DNA of 64,000 nt from Nemertoderma westbladi (GCA_032718475.1 JAUCBJ010001720.1:1-64000), one strand, 5' to 3'; shown: positions 12,701-27,700, counted from the first letter of the stretch. Numbers and translations: made by a program. Notes: generated from the letters alone by a model not told the origin.

Positions 12701-15700
12701 CAAGTTACATTGAGTTTAATACCAAACCTTGTGGGTGAGTTGTATGAGTGATAGAGGAACCAAGTTACATTGAGTTTACTACCAAACCTTGTGGGTGAGT
12801 TGCATGAGTGATAGATGAACCAAGTTACATTGAGTTTACTACCAAACGTTGTGGGTGAGTTGTGTGAGTGATAAAGGAACCAAGTTACATTGAGTTTACT
12901 ACCAAACCTTGTGGGTGAGTTGTATGAGTGATAGAGGAACCAAGTTACATTGAGTTTACTACCAAACCTTGTGGGTGAGTTGTATGAGTGATAGATGAAC
13001 CAAGTTACATTGAGTTTACTACCAAACGTTGTGGGTGAGTTGTATGAGTGATAGAGGAACCAAGTTACATTGAGTTTACTACCAAACCTTGTGGGTGAGT
13101 TGTATGAGTGATAGATGAACCAAGTTACATTGAGTTTACTACCAAACGTTGTGGGTGAGTTGTATGAGTGATAGAGGAACCAAGTTACATTGAGTTTACT
13201 ACCAAACCTTGTGGGTGAGTTGTATGAGTGATAGAGGAACCAAGTTACATTGAGTTTACTACCAAACGTTGTGGGTGAGTTGTGAGAGACGGATTAGTCT
13301 ACTGGGCGTTTGGGCAGAGGTACGTGGCCCCGTGTCGGTTACATTTGGAGTGTTCTCATCGGCCATTAAATAATTCGCTGTTCTCATTGTTAACGATTGA
13401 AACAAATGATCATATTGTTGTTTGATCTTCAGATGTTGTTCATATGTTGGCCGCAAGGCGGACACATCGCAAGCGATATCTATCGGAAAGAACTGCGATA
13501 AATTCGGGGTGGTTGTCCACGAACTGGGTCACGTGATCGGATTCTGGCACGAACACACGAGACCAGATCGGGAAAAATACGTCGAGATTGTACTGGAGAA
13601 CATAGAGAAGGGTGGGTTTATAATAAGTATTAGTTTGAAATAGCCACAATATCAAAATAGCAGATAGGGGGGAAACTGGACGCAATAAAAATTCATCCCT
13701 CTCCAGGGGAAATTGAATGCAAATAATAGTTGATTACTTTCAAAAATAAAACTGTAACATGTTCTATTGTGTTTAGTTTATTGTTTTGGTTAAAATAACG
13801 TGCCACTCTAACCTGCTCCTTTCCCTAAATTGAGAATTTAACATTGAGGCGGGATAATAATTCGCCATGATGGGATTTGCGTCCAGTCCCCCCCCCCCCC
13901 CCCCCCCCCTGTCACCACAATAGACAATACGAATAATATTAAATAAACGTATCGAACACGACCTTAATTAAATAGTTATATTAGGAGACATAAAAGGCGG
14001 CAGTTCATTTACTGCAGAGTTAATTATTATTGGTATTTTGGGAGTTCATTCATTCATTCCTAATTTAACAGTTCCCTAATTCGTAGGAATTAGGGACGAT
14101 ATGGGAGGATAAATCATTCTAGAATCCGCAGGTTGCACACAGTTGACAGAATCCTGTCATTGTGGTGTGAAAGTTATGTAAAATATTCTTGGAAATACGT
14201 TGGTTATGAGGATCTTTATTAAAATTATGTAAGTTATCTTCACATTTTATCACAGGCGAGGCGAGGTTTGTACCAAGGTTTTTGGCGCCCAGTGGCAACC
14301 ATCCCCCCCCCCCCCCCCCCTGCAATGAGCGCCATCCTGGTTTCATGTTATTATAATATTCGTTGGGCACACCTTGGCAAGTCGGCATTGACGTCCAGAT
14401 GGGATCGAACTAGTAATGTGTAATTGTCCTGCTAAAATCTGTATATGGAGTAATATTATTTATAGCGACAGGATGTTTCATGGTTACAGTAGTGTATGTA
14501 GCATATTGCGGACATACAAGGTATCAGAAAGTATTTTCAGGTCTATCTTTTACCTGAGCCTCTAGCTGAATGGTTAGAGCGTCAGACTTCCAACCCGGAG
14601 GTAACCAGTTCGATCCCACCTGGACGACATTGCCCACTTTGCCACTATTATCAATTAATTTCATTAAATATCAAGTGGTACTTTATTTACAACGGAAAAT
14701 GTTAAGACACTTAAATATCATTCCACAACGTCAGCCAGTTGAACAACTACAGTTTGCCCGATAATTGCATAAAATACAAAATACATAAACACTAAAACTG
14801 TAATAATATACAAGACAAGAAAAGCTAACAGGAGTTAGTCAAATCGTATTCGATGTGGAAAAGCATATCGGATAAAACTGACTTAACCACCTGGGTTTCA
14901 GCCACATCGGAGAAAGGTCTCCAGTCGCTAGAGATACTAGCGTTAGAACCAAGTGTGTTCGCAGGAGGGAACTTAAACTGCGGACCGCAATTAATCCGAA
15001 CAGTGGCGTTCTTATAGAGACTAATGGCCGGGAAGTAGGCTGCTCTGTGAATGTTGGACCAAGCTGATCCTTGGGACACCCCGTTCTTGTAGAATATTAT
15101 CTCACTGCCAACCAACGGTTTCATTAGTTTCTCTTCCTCTGTCGCGTCGTCTTTAACCTCAAAGTAGAAGTAGCCTTTGAACTTTATGAGAGCTTCTTCC
15201 TTGTGATTGTCAGGGAGATCGATGCCCCCCTGCGGAAGCGAGATGAGGCAACCGATGACGTCACCGGAAGTGAACCCCTCGGACATGTAATGGCGTCCGC
15301 GCGACTCATGGAATCGAGTCCCTTTCCGGCTGCGGACAGAGTAACCGAACTTATCGTAGCCAAGGGGCGCCTGTAGGTTGGCGAGTTTCTGGGCCCAACC
15401 GATGCGAACGGCCGACCCTTCGGGGAGGTCCACGCAGTCCATCTCGAGGTACCAGCAACCCGCGCTCACGGAGTGGGTCCCCCGACACAGGGAGTAACCC
15501 TTATCGCCGGTCACGGACACTCGGTCGTCCGACAGCCGGAGTTGGGGGGCCCGATCGTGGGCGGCCAGTAGGACCGGGGCCTGCAACGCGACCCGGTAGA
15601 CGTGCGCCGGTATGGGCTGCTTGCTGCCGTGCAGCGCGTCCGTGGGGGGGTCGAAGTCCTCGGGTTGGGCGAACGCGTCCGGCTCCGCGAGGACGTACCG

Positions 15701-18700
15701 GTAGCCGTCCTTGTTGAAGGGATGCTCGGCGGGGAACCCGTGTGGGGGCAGTCTGGGGGTGGGATCCGCGCGGCGCCCCCCTCGGCCCCCCATGTACGAG
15801 CCCCCTCCGCCCCCGTCCAACAGCTTCCGTTTAGCCCCGCGGCCGCCAGCTTTACCGACCACGGTAGAGCCGCCGTTGTGATACGAGATCGTCTTGACCA
15901 CGCTGCCGCCCAAATTATCATCCCACAAACGCGACGTATTCAACCGGGATTGGGCGAACAGCGGACCGACTAGGAACAGGTTGAAGTTGATTAGTCCGTA
16001 CAATCGGGGCTCCTCGACGCTGGAGTTCTCCCGCCATTGGAAGATATCGGATTCCTTGGCGAGGATCTTGCCGATGATCGGAGGCCAGTAGGATTTGGGT
16101 TGACGAGGGACCGGATTCAACCGCTCCCAGTTTCGGTCGATAAACAGCACAATGTCGCGGTCTTTACTGAAGAACCGGCGCGGCGGTTGGTTGTGGCGGT
16201 TGACGTGAGTGAGATTAGCCAAGGCGGTGACGCAGAGTTGCGCGTAGGTTGCTTGTCGTTTGAGGAGGAACTCTTTGTGGGAGGGGTTGCAGTAGCGGCA
16301 GTGGAAGGTGTAGTTGGTGAGGAACGGTATGAGATGTGCCGTGGGCAGTGAGACACACTCGCTGTGGAACCATTGGGAACACGTTGTACATTGCAACTCG
16401 ATGGTCCCCAGGGAACGAGGCCGTCCGCAGTAGCAGACCGAAAGAAGTTCATCTGATTCCTCCAACATATTTTCAGTTCAGCTAAATAAACGGATAAACT
16501 CACACATAAACTTCACAACCTGACAACTAAATACTGAAGTATAATAATAATATTGTTACTACCGGTACTACAGTACCGGTACTACAAACAACACTACTCG
16601 AAATGCTCTAGTCGAAATTAGTACTGTAGTAGTCCTATACCCTGCCTGCCCTATACTGTATACTGCAGTACTGCTTTAATAAGCTATACGCTACTACAGG
16701 ATACAGCTATATCTGACCTGACTGTAGAGGTCACATGACAAATTAAATTCGAATAAAATAACAATTGAGTCAGCTGATTGGTAAATTATTTTCGTTTCTG
16801 CAATTAATAATTCTAAATAATTTTTTTCATTTCTGCAGAAATATTTATTTTTTTTATCGGCCAACTCTTTATTTTATTATATTATATTATATTTTATTTT
16901 TGTTATGTTATGTTATGTTATGTGCGAAATGTGACCGCGGGTGACATACAATAAATACTAAAAATGCCAACAATCATCCACGATACGAAATGTTGCCAAT
17001 CATTTAAAACTGGATCAGAACGTAATCATGAGTATCATCTCCATTTTAACGGCTATCTGCCGATGTGTCTGTCGCCTTGGATATATAGACGCTTCATAAT
17101 TTGTGGCGGTATACCTAGAAAGGGGCCTTCTAAACACCATATCCGATGAGTAATCGTCTGTGCTGAAAGAACGACAATACAAATTTTTGAGGGAAAAGTT
17201 GTGCTCTCGCATTCGTTACCTGCCCACCAATGTTGTATGGGTATGTATGGTTGTATGGTTGTATGGTTGATTGTTTATTTATAATGAAAATTATTTTTTC
17301 AAAATCTGACTGAAAACTTTGTGCTCGATATTTCAGTCGGGTATCATGGTTTTTTTTTGGAAATTGACATGAAAAATTTAGAAATATCAAAAATTCAAAA
17401 TGTCTTTTTTGTTCAAAATTTTTATTTTTTTTCAAAAATTCAAAAAAATATATTGTGTTTTATTAAAATTATTAATTATTTTTATCCCAAAAATTATAAA
17501 ACACTAATCAGCAATCATAATCGCCTTCAAGATCAAGGCCTCCAGCTTTAACAACAAACTTAACTATGAAGTACAAACAAGTAATTTATAGTAGGCCCCT
17601 AATACTACTAAAGCACAGTTCCGGGTGCGGCATTATTTAATAACCTTTTCTTTGACAAATTACAGATTATGACAGATAACAGTTTGAATTTCCCTCATAC
17701 AATAATATTTAACCAACTTTTGAACCAATAAAATTTTATAAATTATTATTACCTATCAATTACTTTAAGGTCCCTTTCTCTCCTTTTCAAATACCACCAC
17801 ATTTAGAGTTTGCAGAAAAGATAAAGTAAAAATTATTTAGATTTTGCAGAAAGAAAAATTGCGGTAATATAATTATTTAGAGATGAAGATTTTGCAGAGA
17901 TGAAAATAATAAAATTAACTGACCCAAATCATACACCATAAGGTAACATAAGACATCATAAGGTAACATACCAACCAAGTAAGATACCAATCAATTAACT
18001 GACCCAAATCATACACCATAAGGTAACATAAGACATCATAAGGTAACATAAGACACCATAAGGTAACATAAGACACCATAAGGTAACATACCAACCAAGT
18101 AAGATACCAATCAATTAACTGACCCAAATCATACACCATAAGGTAACATAAGACATCATAAGGTAACATAAGACACCATAAGGTAACATAAGACACCATA
18201 AGGTAGCATACCAACCAAGTAAGATACCAATCAATTAACTGACCCAAATCATACACCATAAGGTAACATAAGACATCATAGGGTAACATAAGACACCATA
18301 AGGTAACATAAGACACCATAAGGTAACATACCAACCAAGTAACATACCAATCAATTAACTGACCCAAATCATACACCATAAGGTAACATAAGACATCATA
18401 AGGTAACATAAGACACCATAAGGTAACATAAGACACCATAAGGTAACATACCAACCAAGTAAGATACCAATCAATTAACTGACCCAAATCATACACCATA
18501 AGGTAACATAAGACACCATAAGGTAACATATGACACCATAAGGTAACATAAGACACCATAAGGTAACATAAGACACCATAAGGTAACATACCAACCAAGT
18601 AAGATACCAATCAATTAACTGACCCAAATCATACACCATAAGGTAACATAAGACATCATAAGGTAACATAAGACACCATAAGGTAACATAAGACACCATA

Positions 18701-21700
18701 AGGTAACATACCAACCAAGTAAGATACCAATCAATTAACTGACCCAAATCATACACCATAAGGTAACATAAGACATCATAAGGTAACATAAGACACCATA
18801 AGGTAACATAAGACACCATAAGGTAACATACCAACCAAGTAACATACCAATCAATTAACTGACCCAAATCATACACCATAAGGTAACATAAGACACCATA
18901 AGGTAACATATGACACCATAAGGTAACATAAGACACCATAAGGTAACATAAGACACCATAAGGTAACATACCAACCAAGTAAGATACCAATCAATTAACT
19001 GACCCAAATCATACACCATAAGGTAACATAAGACATCATAAGGTAACATAAGACACCATAAGGTAACATAAGACACCATAAGGTAACATACCAACCAAGT
19101 AAGATACCAATCAATTAACTGACCCAAATCATACACCATAAGGTAACATAAGACATCATAAGGTAACATAAGACACCATAAGGTAACATAAGACACCATA
19201 AGGTAACATACCAACCAAGTAAGATACCAATCAATTAACTGACCCAAATCATACACCATAAGGTAACATAAGACATCATAAGGTAACATAAGACACCATA
19301 AGGTAACATAAGACACCATAAGGTAACATACCAACCAAGTAACATACCAATCAATTAACTGACCCAAATCATACACCATAAGGTAACATAAGACATCATA
19401 AGGTAACATAAGACACCATAAGGTAACATAAGACACCATAAGGTAACATACCAACCAAGTAAGATACCAATCAATTAACTGACCCAAATCATACACCATA
19501 AGGTAACATAAGACACCATAAGGTAACATATGACACCATAAGGTAACATAAGACACCATAAGGTAACATAAGACACCATAAGGTAACATACCAACCAAGT
19601 AACATACCAATCAATTAACTGACCCAAATCATACACCATAAGGTAACATAAGACACCATAAGGTAACATAAGACACCATAAGGTAACATAAGACACCATA
19701 AGGTAACATACCAACCAAGTAAAATACCAATCGATTAACTGACCCAAATCATACACCATAAGGTAACATACCAACCAAGTAACATACCAACCAAGTAACT
19801 GACCCAAATCATACACCATAAGGTAACATAAGACATCATAAGGTAACATAAGACACCATAAGGTAACATAAGACACCATAAGGTAACATAAGACATCATA
19901 AGGTAACATAAGACACCATAAGGTAACATACCAACCAAGTAAGATACCAATCAATTAACTGATCCAAATCATATACCATAAGGTAACATAAGACACCATA
20001 AGGTAACATACCAACCAAGTAACATACCAACCAAGTAACATACCAATCAATTAACTGACCCAAATCATACACCATAAGGTAACATAAGACACCATAAGGT
20101 AACATAAGACACCATAAGGTAACATAAGACACCATAAGGTAACATACCAACCAAGTAAAATACCAATCGATTAACTGACCCAAATCATACACCATAAGGT
20201 AACATACCAACCAAGTAACATACCAACCAAGTAACTGACCCAAATCGTACACCATAAGGTAACATAAGACACCATAAGGTAACATAAGACACCATAAGGT
20301 AACATAAGACACCATAAGGTAACATACCAACCAAGTAAGATACCAATCAATTAACTGATCCAAATCATACACCATAAGGTAACATAAGACACCATAAGGT
20401 AACATACCAACCAAGTAACATACCAACCAAGTAACATACCAATCAATTAACTGACCCAAATCATACACCATAAGGTAACATAAGACACCATAAGGTAACA
20501 TAAGACACCATAAGGTAACATAAGACACCATAAGGTAACATACCAACCAAGTAAGATACCAATCAATTTACTGATCCAAATCATACACCATAAGGTAACA
20601 TAAGACACCATAAGGTAACATACCAACCAAGTAACATACCAACCAAGTAAGATACCAATCAATTAACTGACCCAAATCATACACCATAAGGTAACATACC
20701 AACCAAGTAACATACCAATCAATTAACTGACCCAAATCATACACCATAAGGTAACATAAGACACCATAAGGTAACATACCAACCAAGTAAGACTTTTTAT
20801 TACTAGCAGCTTCAAATTAAATACATAATAATTAACGACTCAAGCTAGCTCATTAATATAATTACATCTGTAAATGAAACATCTGTTTCATGCTTTGCAA
20901 ACATCACTCAGAGTCCTAAAATAAATAAAAAAAATATAGAAAACTAGGGAGCAATGCAAAAATATAAACAAGTTAACTTACAAAATTTACTTTACAACAA
21001 AAGTTAAACTTTTCAAAATTTTATTATATTTTTTCCTACTTCTTATTTCACTGCTAAATTTAAATTTTCAGACCAAAAGTACAACTTTAATATGTTGGAC
21101 GGCGGTCAGGTGAACTCGCTGAACGAGAGTTACGACTACGGGAGTATAATGCACTACGCAAGGAACACGTTCTCGCGAGGACAGTTCGTGGACACAATCC
21201 GGCCGCGGTGGACAAACGCTTCCGGAATACGGCCCGAGATCGGACAGCGGAAAGGATTGAGTCCGGGAGATATAACACAAACTAATAAACTGTACAAATG
21301 TCCAAGTTAGTTAAAACTCAAATATATTAGATTCTTATTGATTTTGTCATCGTGAAACTGATTTTTATTTAAATTATTGTTCGAATTAAGTTATTTCTTT
21401 TCTGCTTTGCTATGATCTTATGAAATAAAATTTTTACTCTCGATTCAGACACCGATTAGATACTAGTAAAAGGATTATGAAATTTTAAAAAGCATTATAC
21501 GATACTGAATTATTCCAAATTATGCGAAATTTATAGACTAATTGTCGACATTTTGACTATTAAAGTTTCTAAATTAAATTACTTTTTCTAATTTATTCAT
21601 TGAAATCCGACTGTGTCTGTACAATTATTCAATAACTTAGTACAACATAATTCGTTCTAGAATGTGGCCACACGTTACTAACCTCTGAAGGTTCATTCGC

Positions 21701-24700
21701 ATCACCTGATTTCCCGATCGCTCAGGCCGGGTTTACTGAGTGCGAATGGCGGATTGTAGGAACTTCAGGCGAGGAGATCGTGTTTAGTATGAAAGAGTTT
21801 AAACTCTCGGGAGACGATTGTTCGAGGAATAACGTCACGGTGCAGAACGTACCTTGGATCTACGATACCTCAACTGCGTCGCGTTGGGTCTACTGTCCGG
21901 GGGACGTTCCCCGGACAATCCGGACAGGTTCGAGTCGGCTGTGGGTCCGGTACTACGCGGACCTGGTGGAGAAGCGGACGGATTCCGGATTCCGGGCCTC
22001 GTTCGTCGCTGAGTGCGGCGGTCGTATCCACTACCGGTCCGGAGTCATTCAGTCGCCCAACTTCCCGTACGATTACCCCTCGGGAAGGAACTGTACGTGG
22101 GTTATAGAGATGCCGAGTCAAGTCGGGATCAGTTTTACTTCGTTTGAGATCGAAAGACACCAGGATTGCACCTACGATTACGTTAAAATATGGTTCGTAT
22201 ATCAAATGAGAGCACAATAAACGGTTAACGATTCACAGTTAAGTTAATTTACTTTGGATGGTTAAATTATTGGAATCATATTACTTGGAGTTATATCGTT
22301 TATGATTTATTTCCATTATTTGTTTATTATGTTCGCTAGGGATGGTGAAACAACAGCAGCCCCTGTGATTGGTTCCTTCTGTGGATTCAACATGCCTCAC
22401 AACATCAACTCTACCTCGCGTTTCCTTTTGGTAAACTTTTATTCCGATAATTCCGTTGTTAAAGGAGGATTCTCGGCTAAATATTTCAACGGTTTGCATA
22501 TAGTGTACTTCACGTAAATTACGAACGATACTATTTTTTAATCGACCTTCTATGGAAACTCAAAAACATTTTACTTACTATGCGTGTCGGGTTATAGAAT
22601 GCATTATATCAAGGACTTCTAGAACATATATAGAATATATACTATGTTATAGAGCTCCTTGATTATATTTAATTTAAGACACTACCTATAGAAACAGGGG
22701 ACTTCACACCTGCCGAACTCCAAAGAAGCATTAAAAGCATGTCCAATAATAAAGCGAGTAGATTAGATGAAATCCCAGCGGAGGTATGGAAAACCGGAGT
22801 GCTAAACAGACCATTATTGAATGTTTGCAACCGGATGTTAAAAGGGAAAAAGCCACCACCAATTTGGACTAAAGGTCAACTAAAGCCTCTCCCCAAGAAA
22901 GGAGACCTCGGTATACCAACAGACTATCGTGGGATCTGTCTGCTTGTGGTAGCTGCCAAAATATACAATAAAATGATTCTTTATAAGATTAGGCCTCACA
23001 TAGAGAAACTACTGCCTAAGAGCCAAAACGGATTTCGACCAAGTAGATCAACAATAGCTCAGATACTTGCACTACGGAGACTGATTGAAGGAATTAAGTC
23101 AAAGAATCTCCCCGCAGTCATGACTTTTGTGGACTTCAAGAAGGCATTCGACTCCATCCATAGAGGTAAAATGCTTGAAATCCTAAGAGCTTATGTAGCT
23201 ATTGTAGCTGGCATTGGATTGTTAAATTGTGACACAGAAGCTCAGGTACTCTCACCAGATGGTGAAGCTGAGTTTTTCTCAATCCTGGCTGGCGTACTGC
23301 AACGTGACACATTAGCACCATTACTATTTGTAATTGTACTGGCTTACGCAATGAGGACGGCCGCAAAGGGTGAAGACCTGGGATTCACACTTCAAGAACG
23401 CAGAAGTAGTAGATATCCGGCAACTACAGTCACAGACACCGACTTTGCGGATGACATCGCCCTTCTCTCTAATACCCTAGCAGATGCACAGCTTCTACTA
23501 AATAAAGTGGAGAGGGCTGCTAAGGAGGTTGGATTGCATATAAATGCTACCAAGACCGAATTCATCACTTTTAATGTTGATGGAAAGACAACCATTGATA
23601 ATAATCAACTAAGGGAGGTTGACGACTTCCAGTACCTTGGATCATGGATAGAGAGTAGCAAAAAAGATATAGAAGTTAGGAAAGCAAAGGCTTGGGTAGC
23701 TCTATCAAAAAAGGATACCATCTCGAAATCAGATCTCTCCAGGCACCTGAAGACTAAGTTCTTTCGAGCCACAGTGGAAAGTGTATTTTTATACGGGGGT
23801 GAGACCTGGACACTGACTAAATCACTAAATCACACAATAGTTCAACTTGAAAGGGATACTGAACTTGGGAGAATCGAAATTGCGACAACTATGGAGAATC
23901 GGGAAGCCTGGAATGATCTCCTTTCCACTGTCCGAATTCGCTCGACTTAGTAGTAGTAGTAGTATATTTTATTTATTTATATTTTACCTGTTTCTAGAAA
24001 TCGACGAATGTTTACAAGGAACAGCCAATTGCGATCATATATGTCACAACACTGTTGGTGGTTTCTCATGTGCGTGTCGAAATGGATTCGATCTGAGGTT
24101 AGAGCAATATATCGTTTATCACGTCACTATATAACCCGCGTAACTGTAACGCCCAACCTGTAACCTTGGAACGCTCAAACATTAACTATGTATTGCCCAA
24201 CCTGTAACTATGTAACGCCAAACATGTGACTATGTAACGCCCAACCTGTAACTATGTAACACCTAACCTGTAACTATGTAACGCCCAACCAGAAACTATG
24301 TAACGCCCAACCAGTAACTATGTAACGCCCAACCAGTAACTATGTAGCGCCCAACCAGTAATTATGTAACGCCCAACCAGTAACTATGTAACGCCCAACT
24401 AGTAACTATGTAACGCCCAACCAGTAACTATGTAATGCCCAATCTGTAACTATGTAACGCCAAACCTGCAGCTATGTAACGCCCAACCTGTGACTATGTA
24501 ACTCCCATCCTGTAACTATGTAACAATAAACCTGTAACTATATAACGCCCAACCAGTAACTATGTAACGCCCAACCAGTAACTATGTAACGCCCAACCTG
24601 TAACTATGTAACGCCCAACCAGTAACTATGTAACGCCCAACCAGTAACTATGTAACACCGAACCTGTAACTATGTAACGCCCAACCAGTAACTATGTAAC

Positions 24701-27700
24701 GCCCAACCAGTAACTATGTAACGCCCAACCTGTAACTCTGTAACGCCAAACCTGTAGCTATGTAACGCTCAACCTGTAACTATGTAACGCCCAACCAGTA
24801 ACTATGTATCGCCCAGCCTGTAACTAGGTAACGTCCAATCTGTAACTATGTAACGCTCAACCTGTAACTATGTAACGCTCAACCTGTAAGTATGTACGGC
24901 TCAACCTGTTACTATGTATTGCCCAACCTGTAACTATGTAACGCCAAACATGTGACTATGTAACGCCCAACCTGTAACTATGTAACACCTAACCTGTAAC
25001 TATGTAACGCCCAACCAGAAACTATGTAACGCCAAACCAGTAACTATGTAACGCCCAACCTGTAACTATGTAACGCCAAACCTGTAGCTATGTAACGCCC
25101 AACCTGTGACTATGTAACTCCCATCCTGTAACTATGTAACAATAAACCTGTAACTATATAACGCCCAACCAGTAACTATGTAACGCCCAACCAGTAACTA
25201 TGTAACGCCCAACCTGTAACTATGTAACACCGAACCTGTAACTATGTAACGCCCAACCAGTAACTATGTAACGCCCAACCAGTAACTATGTAACGCCCAA
25301 CCAGTAACTATGTAACGCCCAACCTGTAACTATGTAACGCTCAACCTGTAACTATGCAACGCCCAACCTGTAACTGTGTAGCGCCAAACTTGTAACTCTG
25401 TAACGCTCAACCTGTAACTATGTAACGCCCAATCTGTAACTATGTAACGCTCAACATGTAACTATGTGACGCTCAACCTGTAACTATGTAACGCCCAATC
25501 TGTAACTATGTAATGCCCAACCTGTAACTATGTAACGCCCAACCTGTAACTATGTAACGCCCAACCAGTAACTATGTAACGCCCAACCTGTAACTATGTA
25601 ACGCCCAACCTGTAACTCTGCAACGCCAAACCTGTAGCTATGTAACACCTAACCTGTAACTATGTAACACCTAACCTGTAACTATGCAACACCCAACCAG
25701 TAACTATGTAACGCCCAACCTGTAACTATCTAACGCCCAACCTGTAACTATGTAACACCTAACCTGTAACTATGTAACGCCCAACCAGTAACTATGTAAC
25801 GCCCAACCTGTAACTATGTAACGCAAAACTTGTAACTATGTAACACCTAACCTGTAACTATGCAACGCCCAACCAGTAACTATGTAACGCCCAACCAGTA
25901 ACTATGTAACGCCCAACCTGTAACTATGTAACGCAAAACCTGTAGCTATGTAACGCTCAACCTGTAACTATGTAACACCTAACCTGTAACTATGCAAAGC
26001 ACAACCTGTAACTCTGTAACGCCCAACCAGTAACTATGTAACGCCCAACCTGTAACTATCTAACGCCCAACCTGTAACTATGTAACGTCCAACCAGTAAC
26101 TATGTAACGCCCAACCAGTAACTATGCAACGCCCAACCAGTAACTATGTACCGCCAAACCTGTAACTCTGTAACGCCAAACCTGTAGCTATGTAACGCTC
26201 AACCTGTAACTATGTAACGCCCAACCAGTAACTATGTATCGCCCAGCCTGTAACTAGGTAACGTCCAATCTGTAGCTATGTAACGCTCAACCTGTAACTA
26301 TGTAACGCTCAACCTGTAACTATGCAACGCCCAACCTGTAACTGTGTAACGCCAAACTTGTAGCTATGTAACGCTCAACCTGTAACTATGTAACGCCCAA
26401 TCTGTAACTATGTAACGCTCAACATGTAACTATGTAACGCTCAACCTGTAACTCTGTAACGCTCAACCAGTAACTATGTAACGCCCAACCTGTAACTATG
26501 TAACGCCCAACCTGTAACTCTGCAACGCAAAACCTGTAACTATGTAACACCTAACCTGTAACTATGCAACGCTCAACCAGTAACTATGTAACGCCCAACC
26601 AGTAACTATCTAACGCCCAACCTGTAACTATGTAACACCTAACCTGTAACTATGTAACGCCCAACCAGTAACTATGTAACGCCCGACCTGTAACTATGTA
26701 ACGCAAAACCTGTAACTATGTAACACCTAACCTGTAACTATGCAACGCCCAACCAGTAACTATGTAACGCCCAACCAGTAACTATGTAACGCCCAACCTG
26801 TAACTATGTAACGCAAAACCTGTAGCTATGTAACGCTCAACCTGTAACTATGTAACACCTAACCTGTAACTATGCAAAGCCCAACCAGTAACTATGTAAC
26901 GCCCAACCAGTAACTATGTAACGCCCAACCAGTAACTATGTAACGCCCAACCTGTAACTATCTAACGCCCAACCTGTAACTATGTAACACCTAACCTGTA
27001 ACTATGTAACGCCCAACCAGTAACTATGTAACGCCCAACTTGTAACTATGTAACGCAAAACCTGTAACTATGTAACACCTAACCTGTAACTATGTAACGC
27101 CCAACCAGTAACTATGTAACGCCCAACCAGTAACTATGTAACGCCCAACCTGTAACTATCTAACGCCCAACCTGTAACTATGTAACACCTAACCTGTAAC
27201 TATGTAACGCCCAACCAGTAACTATGTAACGCCCAACTTGTAACTATGTAACGCAAAACCTGTAACTATGTAACACCTAACCTGTAACTATGTAACGCCC
27301 AACCAGTAACTATGTAACGCCCTACCAGTAACTATGTAACGCCCAACCTGTAAATATGTAACGCCCAACCAGTAACTATGTAACGCCCAACCAGTAACTA
27401 TGTAACGCCCAACCTGTAAATATGTAACACCTAACCTGTAACTATGTAACGCCCAACCAGTAACTATGTAACGCCCAACCTGTAACTATGTAACACCTAA
27501 CCTGTAACTATGTAACGCTTAACCTGTAGCTATGTAACGCCCAATCTGTAACTATATAACGCTTAACCTGTAGATATGTAACGCCCAATCTGTAACTATG
27601 TAACACCTAACCTGCAACTATGCAAAGCCCAACCAGTAACTATGTAACGCCCAACCAGTAACTATGTAACGCCCAACCTGTAACTATGTAACTCCCATCC

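Noticed and set aside
14560-14635. tRNA gene
   Set aside because: Box A and box B are present but the acceptor and anticodon stems do not pair well and the sequence recurs with a common leader and tail; called SINE-A instead.
16964-17212. Overlapping small ORFs on both strands upstream of ASH2L
   Set aside because: No recognisable motif, no codon bias I could judge, and each is equally open on the opposite strand.
17915-20786. Long minus-strand ORFs (up to 251 codons, [18 protein letters not shown] repeats) that look like multi-pass membrane proteins
   Set aside because: They are translations of the 20/120-bp minisatellite; the open frame follows from a unit length divisible by 3 and lack of stops, and there is no non-repeat coding sequence.
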